From: Symsagittifera roscoffensis | Taxonomy: Eukaryota; Xenacoelomorpha; Acoela; Convolutidae | Direction of reading: 5' to 3' | NCBI RefSeq assembly: GCF_963678635.1 | Contig: NC_087065.1 | Span: forward strand, 4,260,020-4,324,019 | DNA length: 64,000 nt | Shown here: positions 11,340 to 21,500 of the stretch, one piece after another | Position numbering within the stretch: position 1 is the stretch's first letter | How the letters are laid out: each line of letters begins with the position of its first letter | Translations under genes and position numbers: made by a program | The notes under the pieces: model-generated | The model's database searches: none | What the model was told of the DNA's origin: nothing | What the model saw: the letters and a program-made list of their open reading frames with translations, nothing else

Positions 11340-11850
11340 CGTTTTTGTTTTTGGATTCTTTGGTCTCGAAAGAGCAATTACCCACGTTTTGGTTTAATGA
11401 AGGCTCCTCTTCAATTTATGCCGAAAAGATCTGTGTGAAATGAAGGTTTAAAAGTCTCCGACACATATTATATGTTTGGTGATTTGATACTCTATCGGGC
11501 GTGACTTGTTCCTGGTAGGTTCAGTTTTATTAATTTTAACCTCACTGCATCCAGATAAAAGTGGGAGATCGAAATAGTTGAAATCTCCCCAGATTACAAA
11601 CTTCGTTTTCCTCTTTCTGTTAATTTCCTCGCCTATAGTGTAAATGATGTGATCTGCAATTTCATGGTCTTTTTCAGCATCAGGTGGTTATTAAAAAACC
11701 GCCAAGATCATATTTTCATATGAAAATGAATTCCAGGTGCTTTTCTAATGCGTGTTTTCTTCCTCAAGACAACTCGTCGCCTTTATTTCGTTTTTGATGT
11801 AAATCCAAACTCCTCCGCCTTTCTTTTTCTTCGAGGTCAGTGAACTTCTA
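11340..11850 (-). pseudogene. APE-type LINE: endonuclease remnant
   Basis: Minus-strand frames contain GGGVWIYIKNEIKA (about 11785-11830) and KFVIWGDFNYFDLPLLSG (about 11555-11605). These are the internal and GDFN motifs of apurinic/apyrimidinic-type endonucleases at the N-terminus of LINE ORF2. Interrupted by stops and indels. Together with the RT at 9320-10370 it defines one degraded LINE reading leftward. Confidence 0.65.
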
Positions 11851-12142
11851 GTTTTTCTCAGTAGTTGATGACCTGGTATAGTGATGACAGTCTCACAGAA
11901 GTTACTAGTCAACAGATGTCAAAACAGTGTATAGTGAGATCAGACTAAAGATATGTACAAGCGCTTGGTTTTTTTGATAGAAAATGGTTTTAGAAGAAGA
12001 AGCGGTTCGTGTTTTATAATTTGATTCAATGTGTTAAAATTAGTAGTAACTTCATGAGAACGTAATTAATCATCGGATATTGAAGCAGCAAGTATCTCCT
12101 TCCATTGATTATGTACGTCTCTTCGATCGATTTGAAGTTCCT

Positions 12143-12614
12143 CTAGGATAGATTCTTCGGGTCAACTCCCCTTGAGAACAGATCAAGGCGTTGTTTGAGC
12201 AACCCGTTTTCCGTTTCTAGTTTTTCCTGTTGTATAGTACTTTGTAATGAAGACTGGTGCATTAATACTATTTTGTAAAATTTTCGGCTTCCAAAGGGAA
12301 GAAAAATAATTTTCTTTGGCCTTACATTCGACAGCATAATGAGAAGGATCCGTTTATTCTTGTTTTTTTTTACTGACAGATTGGGTTTCACGATGTTTTT
12401 TATCCGTAACTTCACAATGAACGTTCAGAAATTGAACAATTTTGTGGGTTTCTTCTTTGTCATTAAGAATTCTTTGATAAGCCGTCGCTCCTTTCTCGGG
12501 GATACTTCGAGTTCGTTTTGTTTGTTGATCTTTTTCGATGGGTTTGATTCTTGTCACTTTAATTGAGTTTGCCTTGCATTCAGTCATGGTTTCAGAGTGT
12601 TTGTGGTTGTACAT
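12143..12614 (-). pseudogene. Possible LINE ORF1 remnant
   Basis: Two overlapping minus frames (12354-12614 and 12143-12415) encode charged, helix-prone peptide rich in Lys/Glu (for example TIQQEKLETENGLLKQRLDLF). They lie 5' of the endonuclease coding on the same strand, where ORF1 of an APE LINE is expected. No nucleic-acid-binding motif visible, so the call rests mainly on position. Confidence 0.35.
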
Positions 12615-12672
12615 AGGGTATCATTGGGTTTACATAGGGTATCATCGGGTTTACATAGGGTATCAACGGGTT
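12610..12672. repeat. 21-bp tandem repeat, three units
   Basis: Units start at 12610, 12631 and 12652, each TACATAGGGTATCA plus TTGGGTT, TCGGGTT or ACGGGTT. On the minus strand each unit reads as seven codons (NPMIPYV-like). The array abuts the 5' end of the putative LINE ORF1. Confidence 0.85.
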
Positions 12673-13037
12673 TTCATCAACCAGTTTGTCCAGTTTCTTC
12701 TCTAGGTGAAGTAACAGCTTCATTTGTAGCTAATATTTGATTTTTCTAACACTCATTTGAGATACTGATTGGCGCAATAGGCATTGTAGATCATATTTAA
12801 TCAACATTCTGGTGAGCTCGTTTTTTTTGGCTTTTCCCGCGCATACCAACTCGTCAACTGCTGGGAAATATTCCATAATGACAAGTCTTCAAATGAAGTG
12901 GAAATTGTTGTTAGTTAACTCTAAAATCGTCGTGACTCGCAGGGTCACCCTTAAACTATTTGATAAGTTAACCACAAGAGTTAGTTAATTAAATATGGGC
13001 GTAATTAGAGATGAAGAATCAAAAATCGATCACTAAA
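12673..13037. other. No gene seen
   Basis: AT-rich sequence between the LINE remnants and the left target-site copy of the Mutator-like element. Confidence 0.4.
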
Positions 13038-14672
13038 TCAGATATGGCGCAGAGACAATTCAGCCACAGACAATTCAGCCGATTTAAAATACAGACAATT
13101 CAGCCAAAAAACTCAGACAATTCAGCCAAAGACAATTCGGCCGATTTAGATTAAAGAGACAAGATAAAAGGGAACAATAAAACTTTTCTAATTTGATTAG
13201 AGTCAGAAGGCTTTCAACAGTTTACCAAAGAAATGTAAAACATCAAATAACAAATTTCGAAGATCAAAACAAACTTGCTATGCATAAAGTTTTACGAAAT
13301 ATGTACATTGAAGGTACACAGTTTTAAATACTTCTGTATATGGTCTCGATTGTAGTTTTTTGCGTTTTGAACGAGTTTATCATTTGCTATTGAATACTTG
13401 GGCTTCTGTTTTCTGATAATATCACCGGACATCAGTCTCTCTACATTAATTTCGGCGTTTTTTTGCTCATCTTTGAATCGTGTGATCAACTTGGGGAGGG
13501 CTGGATGCTTTGTCGATACGAATTTATTGAAGCTGCCATTCCATGCCTCCAACGCATTGTTCGTACGAGGTTCTCCGCTGAGCACCCGATTGAAAACGTT
13601 CCAATCGGCAATATCAAACTTTGGTTTGACGCGTCTATTTCCTCGACAAGCACCAATATAGGTGTCTTCGAAGTAGTCTGATAGACTCTGGAATTCCTCT
13701 GAGGGATCCTCTTTTCGGAGCGCCTCAAAAGCGAAAATAACGTCGTCAATGGGAACGAATGCCAAGCAAATAATTTTTTTGACATTCAAATAACCCACTG
13801 TTCTACAATTTCCAAATGTACATTGCCATTTAATGAGACCGTTCTTAAGTTGGTTTTTTTCACGGTATCAATAACCGTCGAGACAAAGATGTTTTTTTCC
13901 GCGTTCAGATTTTACGAATTCCATTTTACGTCAACTTTTGCTAAAAGTGAATGAATGAGAATGATTCGGATACTAATCAACCAGTTGTTCAAGCTACTTA
14001 CTAATGAAAATTAATCAATGTTAATTGTGTCAATGGACCATTTAACTGCTAAAAGTAGGCGCTAAACGCGGTACTGGTTTCTGGTTGGTCAATATTTTAA
14101 TCGCAATTAGTTTATCTTTTAAAAAAGTTTAAGTATCAAATTAGTTTCAACCAACTACCCAAATTACCTGATAGGCGGTTGCACCCTCCCCCGCCTAAGG
14201 CATGATAAGAATATCAGCGTAACTGTGTGGCCAGTACGTGGTAGGGGTGGTCAGCCCTTTAACTGATATCCTTTTGACCGCCTGTAAATTCCCAATTTCG
14301 GGTCTGCTTTCGTGTAAATTGGTTAACTTTTAAGTATTGCGCAGTTTTTGTAGAGTTCGATTTTTGCTTAACTATTATTCCAATATTGGAAACATAACGT
14401 TTTTAGGTTGTATAAAGTTTTATTATGCTTAGACATTTTTGGTTCTGTTAATTTTAATTGTTTTATGTGCATTTGAAAGGAATTACTTATAAGTCGTCTA
14501 ATGAAAGCTTTGATGTGTTGGCGCATGTGAAAAGTTTTTGCGCGCACGTTTTAAAACTTTAAAACTGTCTGAATAGTCTTTGGCCGAATTGTCTCACTCA
14601 TTTTGACTGAATTGTCTGAATTTGAAATTGGCTGAATTGTCTGTGGCCGAATTGTCTGAACGCGTCAGATAT
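13038..14672 (-). mobile_element. Mutator-like DNA transposon (MULE), internally deleted
   Basis: Element body 13046-14664 (1619 bp), flanked by direct copies of TCAGATAT at 13038-13045 and 14665-14672, an 8-bp target-site duplication. The ends are inverted repeats of about 100 bp, imperfect but clear, made of repeated ACAATTCAGCC/ACAATTCGGCC blocks (left 13046-13145; right about 14560-14664). The 8-bp duplication and the transposase family both point to the Mutator superfamily. The central transposase gene is defective. Little else is coded inside. Confidence 0.85.
13292..13895 (-). pseudogene. MULE transposase, core-deleted
   Basis: From about 13895 leftward the frame reads a FLYWCH-type zinc-finger end (KNGLIKWQCTFGNC, with one TGA where a Trp-like position is expected). 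It passes without a frame break into CLAFVPIDDVIFAFEAL, then DYFEDTYIG, WNVFNRVLSGEPRTNNALEAWN and HPALPKLITRFKDEQ, which is the C-terminal domain common to animal MULE transposases. Family members have a DDE catalytic domain between these parts and it is absent here, so an in-frame internal deletion fused finger to tail. The intact C-terminal ORF is 13292-13798 (168 codons). Confidence 0.75.
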
Positions 14673-15317
14673 AAAGAATCAAAGGATCACATCCCCGGCG
14701 GCACCAGGATCGAGTCCCAGATGGCACAAAAGCTTTCCGAAAAACAGAATTTTAGGAAAACATGAAAACGGGAATATCTAGGGTACAAAAAGTAGGCTCA
14801 ACCTACGAGAGTTAGGCAAAGAAGAAATGAAAATCAACTAGTTGTTTGTATCCATCATTGTTCCGGTTTCAATCAGGCTCTAGTTCAATTTTGAAAAGTC
14901 TAAGAAAATGATTGAACTGAACTCGGAAAAATTTTAATTGCTTGGCAATGTCAAATAATTTTTTAAAATGAAAACAAAACAGTCATAAGTCATTATTTAT
15001 TATTACTACATCCCTTAAAAAACCCAATAATATCGCTGGGTTCATATGACCTAAGGGTAATAAATAAATTTTTGTCGAGTTTTCGTTATTTATTGTTTTT
15101 AGGTCTGGTTACTTTGTCTTGCGCACTTTTTTTTGAATAAGATATTCTTTTTGGAGGGTGCAAAATTAACTCTCGAAAAAAGTTAATAAAATAAGTTTTG
15201 GAATGATTTTCTACGGATTGCTCTATCAGCCGGTTTAGCAATTTTTCCACATAATTTTTCCACGGTTTAGCCTGGCATTGTTATGAGTAACCCCTGATTA
15301 CAATATTTGACCTCGAA
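14673..15317. other. TRUB2 upstream region; no other gene seen
   Basis: AT-rich region between the MULE and the first TRUB2 ATG. A GGATCGAGTCCC string at about 14707 resembles a pol III B box but no convincing A box precedes it. A promoter cannot be identified from sequence alone. Confidence 0.35.
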
Positions 15318-15550
15318 TTGATGTCATTTGAAGATGTGAAAATGAGCACTGTGGGAAGAAAGAGTTCAGTTGAGTTCATGCGATTGTTGAATGGACTCGT
15401 AGCTGTCTATAAGCCTCAAAATGTCTCATGTGGGAAGGTGGTGAAACAGTTGCAACAGAGTGTATTAGCAGATGTGAACAGAAACTACCACCATGGCCCA
15501 GTCCCAAAACAGCACTATTTGGTCAACTGGGAAAAAGACGGGAGAGGCTA
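15318..15550 (+). CDS. TRUB2: TRUB2 exon 1 (3' end uncertain)
   Basis: In-frame ATGs at 15318, 15336 and 15378. The last (MRLLNGLVAVYKPQ) best matches where animal TRUB2 proteins start, while the earlier ones would add a short basic leader that could serve mitochondrial targeting. The frame runs through GPVPKQHYLV and meets TAG at 15549-15551. The only nearby donor (GT at 15551) leaves two bases and would create a stop with exon 2. The third frame (MAQSQNSTIW, then GKKTGEASDATNNQ) would join exon 2 in phase at this donor. Confidence 0.7.
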
Positions 15551-18500
15551 GTGATGCGACTAATAACCAGTCAATTTCTTAAATCTTCAAAAATAAACTG
15601 GCTTCAGTTGATGAAGTATTCGAAAAGTATATAATATCATAGAAAGAACTAGAGAGTATCATTTGCAAAATTATGTTAAAATTTGAAATTTAAAAAAAAA
15701 TTAGATGGTAAGCGCAGAAAAATACAAAATTTTGGTGAAAGTTTTAGTGGTTTGCAACGCTCAAGTGGTCGTTTCTTGAAAAAAGAACAGTTTTTTGTTT
15801 CTTTTTGACATAAGCGTTAACTTGATACTAAAGAAGGTGTAATCCTTAACAGGTATTGAAGAGCAGGTGAACAACTGTATGCCTACCGATACAGGAGAGA
15901 CAGACCAAAAGAAACTATCTGAGCTATCTCAATATTTGACCCAAATCTCAAAAGGCATCACGACAGAAGGTGCAGAACGGCGATTGGATTTCGTACAACT
16001 ACAGCAAAACTTGGTTCAAAGCGCTTTTTCGTAAGTAGAAACCAGCGAGGCTTTGGCTTGGTCAAAGTAATAGCAAGTCAGAGTCATTTAATTGAACCAG
16101 GTTTTACAGAAACGATCAAATTACTATCTTTTCCAGATGGACCAAGTTAAGATCTTCCGTCTCGCCTCAGCATTGAGCGCGTTACTGGCTATTGCTCGAT
16201 TCATATTGGCTGAATTTTATGAAAATTCCCAAATAGAACCAAGTTAACATCCCCCCAAACATGGGTGGGGTTCGAGGATCTTAACTTGGTCCGAGAAACA
16301 AGAGAAAAAATTTGAAAACTATGCTAAAACCACGAAAGTTGAATTTAGAAACTCTCAAACGCTTTTCCGTGTTTAATGTGTTTTTTTTCCGCGCTTAATA
16401 TGGCTGATAATTTAAGATCATTCATCCACGAGGGATAGGACCAACATACGAGCTGTACAGCTCATCACGGCGAACCGCTGTTGTGCCCCTGCTTAAGAAC
16501 TACATGCAATTTTTTTTGGTTATTTTTCTGGGCTGGGTAATGTTGCCGTACCCTCAAGCAACGAGCACGGATCATGGTGGGCCTCGAACATCCGACCTTT
16601 CCATTGAGAGGCGGAGACGTAACCACTTCACCACTGCTCCCCATGAATTGGTCGAACGAGTTTTTTTAAACCTTATTGGCGGCTATCCTTTTAGTGGCCG
16701 CTTTTATGCATGCATTTTAAGTTGAATCAAGGTTGTTTGTGATTTTTCGTTTGGGGGTAAAGGACATCCATATGAAACTAGTGAGTATTCCAATGATAAG
16801 AAAAGACCTATATTCTGTTTTTGCAAGAGGAAGTGAATTGTAATCGGGAACTATACCATCTACCTAAAAATCCCTTTCCCCTATTTTATCTACTAAAGTA
16901 TTACCACCCCTATAAATAAAAGCAGTAATATAGCACTGGGGCGTTCTATTTATAATTCGAACTTGCTGCATTCTAATTGGTCGAAAATTCTACTAACTTT
17001 ATCTAAGGGGAGGGGTAATGGTTTGGTAAAACCGACTTTTTTTCCCGTAGGCAACTTTCCTTAACACTAGCGAGCTTGCGCGCGTATGGTTTAGTAGAAA
17101 CCGTCTTTTTCAACCTAGCTCGCAAGTATAAGTGTTCACTTATTTGGTGGCATTTTTGCTGTAATCACGATCTGTAGCATTAGAATTTTCATAGCATCAG
17201 TACTCTGCTTTGTTTGTGGCTAGCATTTGGTACTTATTAAGCGTCCGTGGCGGATTAGTTAGTGCGGGTGACTCTTAGTCTCTTGGTTGCAGATCGAATC
17301 CGAGCCGTAGCCGACCTTTTACTAATTCGAGGCTTATTTCTACTTTTTCTTATTGCATTTTTAAGAGCTGCTTTGGTTGTCTAATTTTTTGTTGACTCAT
17401 TTGTTGTTTTTTTGTTTGTCTTAATTTTTTTTTTACTACTTTTGGTTGTCTTGTTTTGGCTCATTTGTCGTTTTGTTCCAAATGCAATACGTTTTTCAAG
17501 CAGTTCCATTCCAAAGCTTAGGTTTTTTTTAAATTTTTGATTCAAATTTTTACTTAAATTTGAAATTGTTCTGTAGTTCCAAGGTCCATGAACATATTTA
17601 AGACTCTTATATCAATTGCGATGATTTTTCTTTCGTTTTTGTTTTTCAGGAAAAGACTTTAAATTTGTTCAGGATCAAATTTACTTTATCGCGGTTTGAG
17701 TTTTGATTTATTTTAAAGTTCAGTTCATTTCTTTTCTTAAACAGAAGGCAAGTTCCACCATTGAACAGCGAAAGTTAACAGCTCGCGAAAACGTGGTCGA
17801 CTTTTAGTTTCGAAAATGGAATTTAGTTTTCAGATTTGCCAGTGAAATAAAAATTTACCTTTTGATCCAGTTTTCTCAAATTTGGTTAATGTTATCGAAA
17901 AAGTGCCGATAGTTTGTTCTAGAAACTCAAAGAGCTTTAAGGCCATACATTTGTTCCTTTTTTCGGTTAAACGGGTTCAACTTATGATATATCGGCTTAG
18001 TCAAATTATTTTGCGTAGTTTTTCGGACAATTTTTAAAAAATGAATTTGCCTGCTTCAGGAGGGTATTGGTTGTAAACATTTTGTAGCTTGAAATTCTTT
18101 CATAATAACAATTTCGTTTTCGGCTAAACGAGGATCTACCCACGTTTTTTTGCCTAATTTTTCGCTCGGTCATTCGTTCCCAATGCTTGCTTAGACTGTT
18201 TATGAACCTCATCCGATAAAAAGATATGAAATTTTTGTAGATAGTTTTTTTGACTTTTTCCGAGTAATTTTGTCAACAAAATTTTTTTTTTACTAAATCA
18301 TAATCTTGTAGTGCAATGTTTTAATCGCATCGCAAGTGTTGCGATGCTCAGCTTTGCCTCTGTGAAATTAATTGTCTTCGTAAAACCGCCTTGGAATTAA
18401 ATGTCGTCTTAACTAACGACTATCGTCTCATTTGTCGCCACCATGAATTATTTGCACTTTCAGTGAAAAGCGGTCAAAACGAAGACAACATTTATTTCAT

Positions 18501-21500
18501 GTTCGTCATAAAGTAGACAAATACATTTATTAAGCAATCAGAATCGAGATGAGGAAAGCAAGTTTACGCAAGAACAAAGAGTTTTTTTCGTACGTTTGTT
18601 TTCTTATCTCAATTCTGATTGGTTTAAAAAGTAATTGTCTGCTTTATGACTTGTGTGCTACATAACCACTTTCAGTTTAGGTCAGAAGACGTGCAAATGC
18701 AGTACGAAGTGATGAGTCATCCAAAAGTGGAGCGTGTCTCTGAAGATGGCAAATTAGCAATAGTCAGTGTGTCCGCTCTCCTCCCCCACCACCCTCTAGT
18801 CAGGGGTCCCTTCCACCCCTCTCTATCTGTCTCTAGAGTCAACTACCTGGACCAGTTCACTTCTGGAATTCTCCTGCTGGCTGTCAGTCCACGACAGGTA
18901 ATGCATATCAAGTAGCAGATAGTAAAAGCTGATGGAATTAATTACAAAGAACAATCTACAAATTTTCAACCTATATCACATGCAAATTCAGTCTTTCAAG
19001 ATCACTTTGATATTTGTTCATTTATGCAAAAAAAACGAGTTTGCATGAAACATTTTCTCAAAGAGGTTGTTTGCCGACTCGTGTTAATTGTTTTGGCTAG
19101 TTTGCCTGTTAAGTTTTTTGTTACCAATCCTATATTTGCACAAGTGCAGTGTAGTGTGATAATCGAAGACCAGTCTTTTCCAAGCAAAGTTGCAAATTTT
19201 AGTGCTACTTCTGGTGGCACTTTTCAGCAGAAGACTGAATAAGCTATTTAATAGCATATTCGTTACCATTTGATTATTAATAAGCTGACACAGTTGATTT
19301 CATTTTTCATTCATGTTAGATTAAACAAATTAGCCGGTTACTGTGCAAGTAGCACAGAATGTTCCGACCCAAGTCTTAAAATATTTACAGTAAAAACCTT
19401 TTTATTTAAACTAGCGTCAGCTTAATGTTTTATTAAGAACCTTCTTTTTTCTAACCTAAGTCGCAAATATTGGTGCCACTTTTTGCGGCACCTTACATTT
19501 TTTGACAGCATGGGCTTTGACATTCGAATAGTAATAAGTTAACTTAGTTGATGCTTTTTTATTCATCAAATAAACCGAAAAAAAAGTTGTTTGTTTCAAA
19601 CAACATAAAAATAATAAAAATTCGATTTCCAACTCAATCTAGCAATTTTTTCAAACATTTTTTGAAATGCATAATTTATACATAATGTGATTTTATGATT
19701 TCTGATTTTTACATGCGAAGGTAGTGTGGTTGCCTTCAGGTTGTTATATTCCAAATTATTACTTGCAAAGTATTGACTATTTGCATTTGGTGCCACTTTC
19801 GCTGAATGGCATTGGCAATTTATTAGCATTTGTAGCTGCTTTATTTGTGACTAGTAATTATAAGTAGTTTAGCGTGCCTGGCTAAGTGATAAGTGCGTGA
19901 GATTGATTGTAGTAGGTCGCAGAGTGAATCCTAGACCTAGTCGAATTTTTGCTAATTCGAGGCTTCTTCCAATTTTTTCATATTGCACTTTATAGAGCTG
20001 CTTTTTGCTTCGCCTGTGTCAAACTGTCGTTTTTTCTGCGTGGTGTGATGAAAGAATCTGAACTTCAGTCATAGTAAAATAAGCAAATTGGGCAACAGTT
20101 GAAGAAAAATAACAAGAAAAACAAAACAATTATAAAAGATACAAAAATTTCTCGTTTTTTTTGCAGAAACTTTTGATTTTTTGAAGGTTTTAATTCACAA
20201 AATGGCGCTATTGAGCTTGAACGACTTTTTTGAGTAAAATTAAATTTTCATGGCTTAAAGTAAGCATAAATACGCTTTTCATATTCATGTAAATCTGCTG
20301 CTCGCTCGCTTTATTCGCTCGAATTTGGACTAAAATCAAAACTTTTACACCCGTTTTTTTTTTGAGACTGGGACAACTTTTTTTTAAAAATTCTTTGGAA
20401 AGTTGTTGAAATAACGATTGAAAGGGCTTCAAGATGATATATCACGACCTATTACGATGATTATTTGTGGTACCTGATTTTGTGTGGAAAACAAAAAGAG
20501 AAAAACTAAAACACACCCGAATACGAAGTTCCTCCCATATTCAGTAGTCACAACAAAAAAAATCAGAATTGTTGATACTTAGTCTTTTTGGCGAATTTTT
20601 GTATTGCATAGTTTACACGCAGCTTTGGCTAAAACTTTCCAATTTAAAGTGTGGTTGCGTTTAGCTTATGTCATTACCAATGGTTACATGCAAAGTTTGT
20701 TTTTGTGCTTTTTAAGACGCATTTTTGCTGCTTTTTTGCTCAAATGTTTAGTGCAGTCAACTGGAAAACTTGAAAGCGGAAGGTCTGAGGTTCGATTCCC
20801 GCAGAGGACATTTATTCTTCAAAGTTTTTCGTAGATTTTTTTTACTGTTTCAAAGCTACTGCTTTGCATTTTTTTTGCTTGTTTGCGAAGTGCAGCTTCG
20901 CCTCTCTGTTTGAATGAAAGCTCAGAATCAGCTATCTATGCCGTGTTTTGACATTCTATAACTTTTATGAATGCTGTGTTCACTACGCTTAACGATGGTT
21001 CAAAGCGGCCATTGACCTCAGATTTTAAGAACGTTAAGAGACTAGACTTCTGTAAGTTCCAATTGTTCTGAGGTCAAAAAAATTTAAGGTTTTTTTGTAA
21101 AAAGTCCATTTTTAAAGATAAAAAAACTACTCTTTTCTTCATCAATGCTCGACAGTTCTTGTCAATTTTTTGGCTGGAGTTTTGTGTGTAAAGATCCATC
21201 TTCAAAACAAACCAAGTAACCATAACAATGTTTTTTTCTATGATGTATACTTTCGTTCCAAGACGGTGAAAGTTTAGCTTCAGAGCTTCATTTTTCCCAA
21301 GATAGGTTTTTGCAACCTTAATTCAAGTTTCGTCGCTCTCTCATTTCAATAATTTCAATTTATCAAGAAGAACTTCAAGTGCTTCGTACGCACTTCGCTT
21401 CAGTTGTTTGTTTCGAAAAAAAGTTTGTTTTAATCGAAACCAGTTTAAGCTATCGAAGTGACTTGGATTATTTCAAGGTTTCATCGCTCGATTACCTTGC

